Assembly: GCA_030673085.1 (NCBI GenBank)
Contig: DAOVFE010000011.1
Coordinates: 1-15,826, forward strand
Direction: 5' to 3'
DNA: 15,826 bases
DNA from: Anaerolineales bacterium
GTDB taxonomy: Bacteria > Chloroflexota > Anaerolineae > Anaerolineales > E44-bin32
Positions 6,269 to 13,764 of the stretch are shown piece after piece. The stretch's first letter is position 1; each line of letters opens with the position of its first letter. Both the position numbers and the translations under genes were made by a program. Under the pieces are notes generated by a model. That model did not search any database. It saw only the letters and a program-made list of their open reading frames with translations, and had not been told where the DNA came from.

Positions 6269-7132
6269 TCAATCTATTAGCTCGGGTATTTGTTCTGGGT
6301 ATTCAGCAATAGCAACGCCCGCATTTTTCAATACTCTGATTTTATCTGCGGCCAGACCCGATCCCCCTTCGATTATCGCTCCAGCATGGCCCATGCGTTT
6401 TCCCGGAGGCGCAGTTTTGCCAGCAATCAATGCAATAACTGGCTTTGTCATATGATCGCTGATATATTCCGCCGCCCGCTCCTCATCTGTTCCCCCAATC
6501 TCTCCAATTAAGACAACTCTATCTGTATTCGGATCTCCCTCAAATAGACCCAGGATATCGATGAAGGACGTGCCATTAATCGGATCTCCGCCAATACCGA
6601 CGCAAGTAGATACCCCTCTTCCATGCTGCTTTAGAGCATACAGCACTTCATAGGTTAGAGTGCCCGATCGAGAGACCACGCCAACCCTTCCTTGCTCTGT
6701 AATATCACCGGGAATAATACCCACCTTGCACTCTCCCGGAGTTATCAGGCCAGGGCAATTGGGGCCAATCAGGCAGGCAGTTTTGTGATCCATGTAGTTG
6801 CAGACTCTCATCATCCCCTGTATGGGAACACCCTCAGTAATGCATACTATAAGAGGAATCTCGGCGTCGATAGCTTCCAACATAGCGTCTACAGCAAAAC
6901 GAGCCGGGACAAAAATTACACTGCAATTTGCACCGGTTGCTTTCACAGCCCTTTTCATCGTATCAAATACTGGCACCTTGCCATTCAAGACCCAGTCGCC
7001 GCCCTTCATCGGTGTGACACCGGCGACAATTTTCGTCCCATAATTCATCATTTTATTGCTATGAAATAAGCCTTCTCGGCCTGTAATTCCCTGAACCAGC
7101 AGCCGCGTGTCCTTGTCAATTAAAATGCTCAT
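6269..7132 (-). CDS. sucD: Succinyl-CoA synthetase (ADP/GDP-forming), alpha subunit
   Basis: The 287-residue subunit begins with the CoA-binding Rossmann domain (LLVQGITGREGLFHS, residues 11-25). It continues with GPNCPGLI (123-130), VVSRSGTLTYE (152-162) and GGDPINGTSFIDIL (181-194), and carries the phospho-accepting histidine in GKRMGHAGAI (H249). With SucC it forms the tetramer that interconverts succinyl-CoA with succinate, coupled to nucleoside triphosphate formation, in the cytoplasmic TCA cycle. The length matches the family. Its ATG overlaps the last bases of sucC by 4 nt, which ensures coupled, equimolar translation. Confidence 0.97.
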   Translation of the reverse strand: MSILIDKDTRLLVQGITGREGLFHSNKMMNYGTKIVAGVTPMKGGDWVLNGKVPVFDTMKRAVKATGANCSVIFVPARFAVDAMLEAIDAEIPLIVCITEGVPIQGMMRVCNYMDHKTACLIGPNCPGLITPGECKVGIIPGDITEQGRVGVVSRSGTLTYEVLYALKQHGRGVSTCVGIGGDPINGTSFIDILGLFEGDPNTDRVVLIGEIGGTDEERAAEYISDHMTKPVIALIAGKTAPPGKRMGHAGAIIEGGSGLAADKIRVLKNAGVAIAEYPEQIPELID

Positions 7133-8274
7133 TCCGCATCTCCCTTCTTTACAGCGGCCACGGCCTTCTGAGCCGCATCCGCCAGCGAAATGGCCGTAAT
7201 CATATTTGATTTTGCTAGAAGCCTTCGCCCTCCCTCTTCATTTGTGCCAACCAGGCGAGCGATCATTGGAATATTACTCTCCATTTCTTCAAGCGCGGAT
7301 AGGACTCCTCGCGCTACTTCATCACAGCGGGTAATGCCGCCAAACACATTAATTAAGATCGCCTTTACATTGGGATCAGAAAGAATAATTCTAAGTGCGG
7401 CAGATACTTTTTCCGCCCCTGCCCCGCCGCCGATATCAAGGAAGTTAGCCGGTTCACCGCCAAACAACTTGATAACATCCATTGTAACCATTGCCAGCCC
7501 GGCTCCGTTTACCATACAGCCGATATTGCCATCGAGTTTCACGTAGGAAAGGCCATACATTCGTGCTCTTCGCTCTTCTGGCGCTTCTTCATCCAGATCC
7601 CGCATCTCCTCCAGTTCGGCATGTAAGAAGAGAGCATTATCGTCCAGAACCATTTTCCCATCCAAAGCCAGCAGCCGCCCATCGTCAGTGATCACAAGGG
7701 GATTTATCTCTGCCAGGTTGGCATCCGTATTGAGATAGGCTTCATAAAGCCCATAAGCAATTTTGTAGAAGTCACGCCAAAGATCACGAGGCAATTCGAT
7801 TGATTGGGCAATATAAAAAGACTGATATCTGCGCAATTTTTGCGTCGGATCGAGGTGAAGCCGAATGATTTTTTCTGGCATAGTGCGAGCCACTTCCTCA
7901 ATCTCAATGCCGCCTTCCGCCGAAGCAATCATAACCGGACATCTTGCCCTGCGATCATTCGCAACACCTAGGTAAATTTCAGTCCGGATATTAGCAGCTT
8001 CGTCAATTAGCACCTTCCGTACAGGAAGGCCCTTAATCTTCATGCCCATGATCTGCGTAGCGAGATCTTCCGCTTCTTCAGCATCATGCGCCAATCGTAC
8101 TCCACCCGTTTTACCTCGACCTCCCACCAATACTTGAGATTTCACTACAACCCGCCCGCCAAGCTCTTCCGCAATCAGCTTGGCTTCGCTAGCAGTTGCA
8201 GCCACTCGACCGCGCGGGATTGGAATACCATATTTGGCAAATAAACGCTTTGATTGGTATTCATGCAATTTCAT
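7129..8274 (-). CDS. sucC: Succinyl-CoA synthetase, beta subunit
   Basis: The 381-residue protein starts with the typical MKLHEYQSKRLFAKYGIPIPRG of the ATP-grasp domain. It has the nucleotide-binding GGRGKTGGV (51-59), the metal-binding EINPL (189-193) and the C-terminal ligase domain, with GNIGCMVNGAGLAMVTMD, DIGGGA and INVFGGITRCDEVARG. It supplies the nucleotide-binding half of the TCA-cycle succinyl-CoA synthetase and is slightly shorter than the E. coli protein. GAGAGGAAG precedes the ATG at good spacing. The gene is 45 nt downstream of the GT-C/NHL gene on the same strand and overlaps sucD by 4 nt, so the three are probably transcribed together. ATP versus GTP preference cannot be judged here. 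Confidence 0.97.
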   Translation of the reverse strand: MKLHEYQSKRLFAKYGIPIPRGRVAATASEAKLIAEELGGRVVVKSQVLVGGRGKTGGVRLAHDAEEAEDLATQIMGMKIKGLPVRKVLIDEAANIRTEIYLGVANDRRARCPVMIASAEGGIEIEEVARTMPEKIIRLHLDPTQKLRRYQSFYIAQSIELPRDLWRDFYKIAYGLYEAYLNTDANLAEINPLVITDDGRLLALDGKMVLDDNALFLHAELEEMRDLDEEAPEERRARMYGLSYVKLDGNIGCMVNGAGLAMVTMDVIKLFGGEPANFLDIGGGAGAEKVSAALRIILSDPNVKAILINVFGGITRCDEVARGVLSALEEMESNIPMIARLVGTNEEGGRRLLAKSNMITAISLADAAQKAVAAVKKGDAE

Positions 8275-8319
8275 TCAAGCTTCCTCTCTAGTGATCTCGG
8301 CATGTATCAATTGCTCGCT

Positions 8320-11300
8320 TTAAGGAATATCGGGCTGGAACTGCATTACTCGATTATTGCCGCTATCTACTACCCATAGCTGGCCATCATCGCCAAATGC
8401 CAAACTGCTAGGCAAACTAAATGTCGTCTCCGAAACCCCAGGGCCACCCCATCCCATGAGGAATTCCCCTTGGTTATCGAAACATAGAATCCTATAACCC
8501 TCTGGATCTGTTGCACATACGCTCCCGGCTTTATTCGTGGCTAAATATGGTTTATTATCTAGCGATTGGCCATACCAGCCATCGATAGGCCATTCAGCTA
8601 TCGCCTCAAATTCGCCCTCAGCGGTTTCCTTGAAAATTTGGATTCGTTGATTCCAGGTATCGGCTATATATAGCTCTCCATCTGGCCCGATTGCCAATCC
8701 GACCGGCTCATCCAACTCACCGAGGGAGTATCCGCTGCCGCCGATCTCGGCAATAGCTCTGCCATTAGGATCAAACGCAACAACCCGTTTATTGCCCGTA
8801 TCGGACACAAAAACGCGTCCTTTTTGATCTACAGCTACTTCGCGTGGCCCCCAGAGTGCATACAGTGTTTCCCCCTGACCCGACTCTCCGAACATGTTAA
8901 TAAATTCGCCATTTGCGGTGAAATGTTGAATCCTATGATTCCAGGTGTCGGCTACATATACCGATCCATCCGGTGCAACCGCGATTCCCCATGGCTCGTT
9001 GAATGTGCCGGCCGGCGCATTCCCAGTATTGACATCGCCAAATTCACCCCAAATCGCCAGGATTTCACCACTTGGACTAAGATGTTGAATCCTATGATTG
9101 CTGCTGTCGGCAATAAACAACGAAGCATCTGCAGCTACTACTATTCCACGAGGTCCTATAAACTGACCCTCCGCCGATCCATGGCTGCCTATAAAATACT
9201 CTGCGCTTAATTCTTGCATTTTTTCTTTATAGGGATCTTCTAATGATGGCGGGCTCAGAACTTCGGGCATTACCCCGTAATCCCATATTAGGCTAGCAAT
9301 ATCTTTGCGAATATATAGGCGCATCCGATCCGAAGGCTGCCAATTCTCAAGCGAGAAATCTTTTCCTTCCAGAATGCCATATGGCTCATAGTTCCGATTG
9401 AACCAAATCTGCCACAACGCAGAACGCATTTCAGGGTTGCGGATCGCCTTCCAGATGCGGTCGAATGTTAGACTCCAATAGTCCTGCATTGGCCACCACA
9501 TCCGATTATATTCGTGGCTATAGTAGCGACTTTTAAGTAGCGGCTCGATTTTTCCCCAATTGTTATCTCCGACAATAATTAGCGGGTAATCTAATAATTC
9601 GCGGGTTGGATTAGCACCAAAATAGTGTTGCTGACTGTAATTTCTAAGGTACCAGGTGAAAGGCCAGGAAACATCATCGTCAAAACCCACATCGATCGAC
9701 AGCCCATCTTTTGTGCGCTGCGAAAGATCCTCTACTTCCCGCATAACGGTCTTAACGCCCGGGGCCGAATGGGCATAAACCATATACTCCGTTGCTAGAT
9801 CGTCATTAATATAAGCCGCACGAAAAGCGGTGCGAGCCGTTAAAACCGCTAGGGTCGAAAGAACTATTATCCAGCCCAGCCGTCTCAATTGGGATATGTT
9901 CCACCCGCGCCCATAGATCAGCAATCCGATGAAAGATATCACTGTGACCAGCATGGAAGCCAGGAAATTAGATGTCGCTTGAAGCTGGTTCAGTTCACTG
10001 CCCTGGAATGGCGGATTATTCCCCAGTAGCCCCCCTAGCATCTTAACACCCGAAAATAAGAACAAGACCAGCAATACTGCAATCAGCCATCCCTTGCGAG
10101 AGTAAAGAGCCTTCCAATCAATCGTTTTTATGAACCACCCGATCGCCCAACCAGAAAGCAGAATCATCGGTAAAGCCATGTGCACTGTGATCCATGGCAT
10201 CCGCTCGCCCGCGAGAGAAAAAAGCAATATCGAAGTGATCGCCCAGTAGCCAATGAAACCTATGACCGGAAAAGTCGATTCATCATCTTTTAATGGTTCT
10301 GCTATATCGGTCCCTGAGTCCTTTTGTTGCCATTTCTTAATGCCAAGCCATGCTGCCATTAAAGACCCAAGGGCTATCAGATATTCATATACTGGGATCT
10401 GTATCAGAAGATAGTAATACCAGGGCTGGGATCCTCGTTGCTCACCATGCTGAACCAGCCAATATCCCAATGAGCCAACCAACCCGGAAGCAAGCCCGTT
10501 GCCATTTGTGAACATTGTTGTCATAATTACAATAAATGGAATGTAAAATATCGCCGCACAAACCAGCCACTTTCGCCAATTCCACCATAAACCAATAGCC
10601 GCGCTAATCAGCGCAAGAACAAGGATCGTGATTCCAGTTTTGGTCATTGAAGCCGGATCCTGATAGGCTAAGGGATCCCACCCCAAGATTGTAGCCGGCA
10701 AAGCAGCTAGGTGGGGCAAAATCATTGTTAGACAGATAATTAATAAATCAAACGATGGAAATTTCGTTCGCAGTCGATCACCAAATGAACGAATTAACAT
10801 AGCAGAAGCCAGTATTGCTCCGGCTATTGCCAGAATCAGCCCCAGCTGTATAATCATCCACTGGCCCGATCCTGCGCTAGCCGAATTAGTCGTATCTAAT
10901 GTCTCCGATATAAATGATCGGGTTTTAAATAGCACTAAGAGAGCAATGCCTCCGCCAAACACCATTCCAGTTGATCCAATCAGAAATATCAATTTATTGA
11001 TGGGCTTTTCCCAGGACTGCTTGAGCACTTTCACGAAAAAATAACCAAATATAAAGATCATCAATTGTGCAAGATAGAAAAATGCAGTTTCTTTGGTTGT
11101 CAAATGCAATGAAAGCGAAAGCGCCAATAAATAAAGCCACTCAGGCTGCCTGGCCTCAAAATATCTGAAGACGGCATAAAACATTAACAGCACCTCAGGG
11201 ACAACCAGGGCTTCATTGCGAACATAACGGCTGTAATAAAGCATATATGGCGAGATCACCATCAAGGCCGCGGCTATTATCGCTCCGTTTCGTCCCAGCC

Positions 11301-11664
11301 AACGCCGGAAGAGATAGATCATCCCAACCATAAGTACGCCGCAAACTGCAGCTGGTATCCGTGCACTGGCATCGGAATCCCCAAAGAGAAAATAAGATAA
11401 GCCGACTAGATGAAACTGCAGTGTTCCATGCATCATTGGCGTATGTTCGTATCCCCTGCCCTGCTCCAGCTGCCAAGAGAAATAGGTATGCAGGCTCTCA
11501 TCATGGCTCATCACTCGGCTTTCGAGATCGTAGAAACGCGTAAATACAGCCAGCAGGATCAAGAGAACGAATATGAGGGTCTCTATATCGACCCGCAATG
11601 AATAATCAATGATACGCTGGAATCCTCGCTGCGGATGATTTTCCTCAAGCCCATCGGATGTCAT
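8320..11664 (-). CDS. GT-C-type membrane glycosyltransferase-like protein (TIGR03663/Agl23-like) fused to an NHL beta-propeller
   Basis: This 1114-residue protein has two parts. Residues 1 to about 600 hold roughly a dozen hydrophobic helices of a PMT/ArnT-like GT-C fold. The first extracytoplasmic loop bears the SHDESLH motif (D55, E56), the acidic pair typical of lipid-linked-sugar glycosyltransferases, followed by HTPMMHG. This layout matches the TIGR03663 'Agl23' family linked to protein N-glycosylation in archaea and found in Chloroflexi. A soluble region follows with aromatic-rich WYLRNY and GDNNW segments. Residues about 821-1114 form six NHL-type repeats, each with a GI/GL-A-x-x-DG core and an (A/S)D-(T/S)-x-N-x-R-(I/V) signature, predicting a six-bladed propeller outside the membrane; the fifth blade is degenerate. 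GGAGG precedes the ATG. The sugar donor and acceptor are unknown. It lies between rluB and sucC on the same strand. Confidence 0.85.
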   Translation of the reverse strand: MTSDGLEENHPQRGFQRIIDYSLRVDIETLIFVLLILLAVFTRFYDLESRVMSHDESLHTYFSWQLEQGRGYEHTPMMHGTLQFHLVGLSYFLFGDSDASARIPAAVCGVLMVGMIYLFRRWLGRNGAIIAAALMVISPYMLYYSRYVRNEALVVPEVLLMFYAVFRYFEARQPEWLYLLALSLSLHLTTKETAFFYLAQLMIFIFGYFFVKVLKQSWEKPINKLIFLIGSTGMVFGGGIALLVLFKTRSFISETLDTTNSASAGSGQWMIIQLGLILAIAGAILASAMLIRSFGDRLRTKFPSFDLLIICLTMILPHLAALPATILGWDPLAYQDPASMTKTGITILVLALISAAIGLWWNWRKWLVCAAIFYIPFIVIMTTMFTNGNGLASGLVGSLGYWLVQHGEQRGSQPWYYYLLIQIPVYEYLIALGSLMAAWLGIKKWQQKDSGTDIAEPLKDDESTFPVIGFIGYWAITSILLFSLAGERMPWITVHMALPMILLSGWAIGWFIKTIDWKALYSRKGWLIAVLLVLFLFSGVKMLGGLLGNNPPFQGSELNQLQATSNFLASMLVTVISFIGLLIYGRGWNISQLRRLGWIIVLSTLAVLTARTAFRAAYINDDLATEYMVYAHSAPGVKTVMREVEDLSQRTKDGLSIDVGFDDDVSWPFTWYLRNYSQQHYFGANPTRELLDYPLIIVGDNNWGKIEPLLKSRYYSHEYNRMWWPMQDYWSLTFDRIWKAIRNPEMRSALWQIWFNRNYEPYGILEGKDFSLENWQPSDRMRLYIRKDIASLIWDYGVMPEVLSPPSLEDPYKEKMQELSAEYFIGSHGSAEGQFIGPRGIVVAADASLFIADSSNHRIQHLSPSGEILAIWGEFGDVNTGNAPAGTFNEPWGIAVAPDGSVYVADTWNHRIQHFTANGEFINMFGESGQGETLYALWGPREVAVDQKGRVFVSDTGNKRVVAFDPNGRAIAEIGGSGYSLGELDEPVGLAIGPDGELYIADTWNQRIQIFKETAEGEFEAIAEWPIDGWYGQSLDNKPYLATNKAGSVCATDPEGYRILCFDNQGEFLMGWGGPGVSETTFSLPSSLAFGDDGQLWVVDSGNNRVMQFQPDIP

Positions 11665-11742
11665 GAATCTTCCTCCAAAGCTGAACTTGCTTTTAGTACA
11701 TTATTTCTCTAAATCGGTCACCGTTATGTGGTGAATTTCCCG

Positions 11743-12483
11743 TCAATTTTGCCGCCGGCCTGCGGCTGGCGCTCGTTGCAATCGTGTAACCTCTTCAGTG
11801 GTAAGATGGCGCCACTCGCCTGGCTGAAGGTCGCCAAGCAATATACTTGCCATGCGAATGCGAATCAATTTCCTCACTTGCAATCTCATACTTCGAGCCG
11901 TCTCACGGATTTGGCGTTTGCGACCTTCCCGCATAACCACATGAATCCATGCGCCTACCTGTTGAAGTGTTCCCTTCTCCAACCATACTTGCGCGGGAAG
12001 CGTCCTTATACCATCCGGCATAATTATTCCTCGCCCCCAGGCATCCAGCTGCGATGCACTCGGCTTCGGATTCAGCCATACCCTATATTCCTTCTCATGA
12101 CCATATCGAGGGTGGGTTAATCGATTTGTAAGATCCCCGTCATTCGTAAGCAGAATAAGCCCCTCACTATCGGCATCCAGACGCCCCACAGGATAAAGGC
12201 GCTGGGGCACATGAACCAAATCTACAACGGTTCGACGACCGCCTTGCGAACGCCTGGAAGAGAGCGTTCCAACCGGTTTGTATAAGGCAATATATATACG
12301 ATTCTCGAAATTCGGGAGTAACTCGTTGTCAACCCTGATTTCATCACTCGTTGGATCCGCGCGATCGCCCAATGTTGCCCGATGTCGATTGACCGTAACC
12401 CGTCCCTCAGAGATCAGCTCTTCACAGCTTCGTCGAGAACCCAACCCTGCTCTCGAAAGAATTTTTTGAATCCGCTCGGCCAC
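11743..12483 (-). CDS. rluB: Pseudouridine synthase, RluB/RsuA family
   Basis: The product has an N-terminal S4 RNA-binding domain (ERIQKILSRAGLGSRRSCEELI, residues 3-24) and then the catalytic domain, with KPVGTLSS (69-76) and GRLDADSEGLILLTNDG (100-116), where D103 is the catalytic aspartate. A REGRKRQIRE motif near the end completes the family signature. It converts specific uridines of rRNA, probably 23S, to pseudouridine. The frame extends to an ATG at 12507, which would overlap scpB by 20 nt. I prefer the GTG at 12481-12483 because a GGAG lies 8 nt before it and the protein then begins VAERIQKIL, aligning with the usual family start. That leaves a 4-nt gap after the scpB stop. RluB versus another member of the family cannot be settled. 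Confidence 0.9.
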   Translation of the reverse strand: MAERIQKILSRAGLGSRRSCEELISEGRVTVNRHRATLGDRADPTSDEIRVDNELLPNFENRIYIALYKPVGTLSSRRSQGGRRTVVDLVHVPQRLYPVGRLDADSEGLILLTNDGDLTNRLTHPRYGHEKEYRVWLNPKPSASQLDAWGRGIIMPDGIRTLPAQVWLEKGTLQQVGAWIHVVMREGRKRQIRETARSMRLQVRKLIRIRMASILLGDLQPGEWRHLTTEEVTRLQRAPAAGRRQN

Positions 12484-12487
12484 AAGA

Positions 12488-13147
12488 CTATTCTCCACTC
12501 TCATCATTCGATTCCAATGCCACCAGCGATTTCGTCGCAGCTGCCACTTCCAGGCCTAGCGGGGGAAGCTCTTCAATCGAATTCAAACCAAAATGCTGTA
12601 AGAAATCAGGGGTAACAGAATAAAGGATCGGACGCCCTGGCCCAGGACTACGTCCAATCTCTTCAATTAAACAATATCGAGTCAATGTGCGGAGAACACT
12701 ATCCGAATTGACTCCACGGATAGCATCGATCTGCGGCCTAGTAATGGGTTGTTGATAAACAATAATCGCCATCACTTCAAGGGCTGCCGAAGTTAATCGA
12801 AACGTGCTCTCCAGATTCAGAAACCGTTCAACATCGCCTGCCGCTTCAGGCGCACTGGTTAATTGAATCTTGCCAGCATGATGCTGTATTCGAATTCCTC
12901 TTCCGGCATATTGCTCATTTAGTTCTGCAAGTGCAGCATCGATTTTCCGTGAAGATTCATGAAGAGCATTCGCCAGCTGGCCAATAGCAACAGGAGAGGG
13001 GGAGACAAACAATAAAGCTTCAACTCTTGCAGATAGGCTCAACTCACTGCAGCCCGAATTATGAGAAACCCAGTTTGCAGATGAGTCGTCCGTGCTATAA
13101 TTCCGAGTAGATTTGCCTTCAGGAGAATTGACAATTGAACCGCTCAA
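12488..13147 (-). CDS. scpB: Segregation and condensation protein ScpB
   Basis: The open frame gives 219 residues. From about residue 38 it follows ScpB: SARVEALLFVSPSPVAIGQLANAL (first winged helix), then TSAALEVMAIIVYQQPITRPQIDAIRGVNSD (second winged helix), then GRPILYSVTPDFLQHFGL and a short acidic tail. ScpB binds ScpA and SMC in the chromosome-condensing complex. The start is uncertain. The frame opens with TTG at 13147 and the first 35 residues are low-complexity and unlike the family; the only other start in this stretch is TTG at 13042, which would give 184 residues. Neither has a strong ribosome-binding site. The longer form overlaps the divergent lipoprotein by 13 nt and contains its promoter, which favours the shorter. 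scpA, the usual neighbour, is not adjacent. Confidence 0.9.
   Translation of the reverse strand: MSGSIVNSPEGKSTRNYSTDDSSANWVSHNSGCSELSLSARVEALLFVSPSPVAIGQLANALHESSRKIDAALAELNEQYAGRGIRIQHHAGKIQLTSAPEAAGDVERFLNLESTFRLTSAALEVMAIIVYQQPITRPQIDAIRGVNSDSVLRTLTRYCLIEEIGRSPGPGRPILYSVTPDFLQHFGLNSIEELPPLGLEVAAATKSLVALESNDESGE
13075..13101 (+). promoter_or_regulatory. Extended -10 promoter for the lipoprotein pair
   Basis: TG-C-TATAAT at 13093-13101 is a perfect extended -10. A partial -35, TTGCAG (13075-13080), sits 15 bp upstream. Transcription would begin near 13108, about 27 nt before the TTG start at 13135. The element lies inside the scpB frame if scpB starts at 13147, but between the genes if scpB starts at 13042. 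Confidence 0.6.
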
Positions 13148-13722
13148 AGATGCGCACCTATCCGCGTATAGAGATAATTTCTGTCGCAGCCATTCTTATC
13201 TTGGCCACTCTGGCCTGCCAAATAGATGTAGGTGGGCCAGAAAATCCGTGGCCCCCCATACCTTCCTCGGATAATGCCGCCGATTCATTGGCTCAAAATT
13301 GGGAAAATGCTCTCGCCTTTTCCGGCGATCGTGGCGAAGTCACGATTATCATTAATGAAAGCCAACTTACAGCATTTCTAACTCAGCGTCTAAAGGATAA
13401 GGACCATCCGCTGCTGGAACAGCCACAGGTCTATCTTCGAGATGGCAAAATCCAGATTTATGGCACTTCGCAACGAGATTTAATTAAAGCCGATATTCTT
13501 CTGTCTATCACTCCTTGCTTGGACGAAGAAGGCAATCTTTCACTTGATGTATCGGACGCCACCTGGGGCCCGCTTCCAGCGCCAAAAGCCCTCAAGGATA
13601 GCATTTCAGCTATTGTAACCGAAGCTTTCACTGGCAGCTTTGGCTCTCTTGCAACCGGAATACGGATAACAACAATCGCCATCGCCGACGGTGAACTTGC
13701 ACTCGTTGGCACACTTCGTTAA
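13135..13722 (+). CDS. Small lipoprotein, YpmS/LmeA-like beta-rich domain
   Basis: This 195-residue precursor has a basic N-terminus, a hydrophobic signal sequence (about residues 14-27) and a lipobox ending LATLAC, so C28 should be lipidated and anchored in the outer face of the membrane. After a proline/serine spacer, the mature part has alternating beta strands: EVTIIINESQLTAFLTQRL, then QVYLRDGKIQIYG, then ADILLSITPCLDEEGNLSLDVSDATWGPLP, and a final IAIADGELALVGTLR. This resembles DUF2140 (YpmS) or LmeA-type lipid-binding folds in pattern, not firmly enough to name. Start: AGGAG at 13121-13125 lies 9 nt before TTG at 13135, better placed than for the ATG at 13150. It is the first gene of a pair with the G5 lipoprotein 42 nt downstream. 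Confidence 0.75.
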   Translation: MNRSKMRTYPRIEIISVAAILILATLACQIDVGGPENPWPPIPSSDNAADSLAQNWENALAFSGDRGEVTIIINESQLTAFLTQRLKDKDHPLLEQPQVYLRDGKIQIYGTSQRDLIKADILLSITPCLDEEGNLSLDVSDATWGPLPAPKALKDSISAIVTEAFTGSFGSLATGIRITTIAIADGELALVGTLR

Positions 13723-13764
13723 TCTTGCTAGCGGGAATTATACCAGCGGCAACAAAGTGCAGCA

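Noticed and set aside
11718..11734. Inverted repeat TCACC-n7-GGTGA upstream of the GT-C/NHL gene as an operator
   Set aside because: Arms are only 5 bp, no clear promoter overlaps it, and such short repeats occur by chance.
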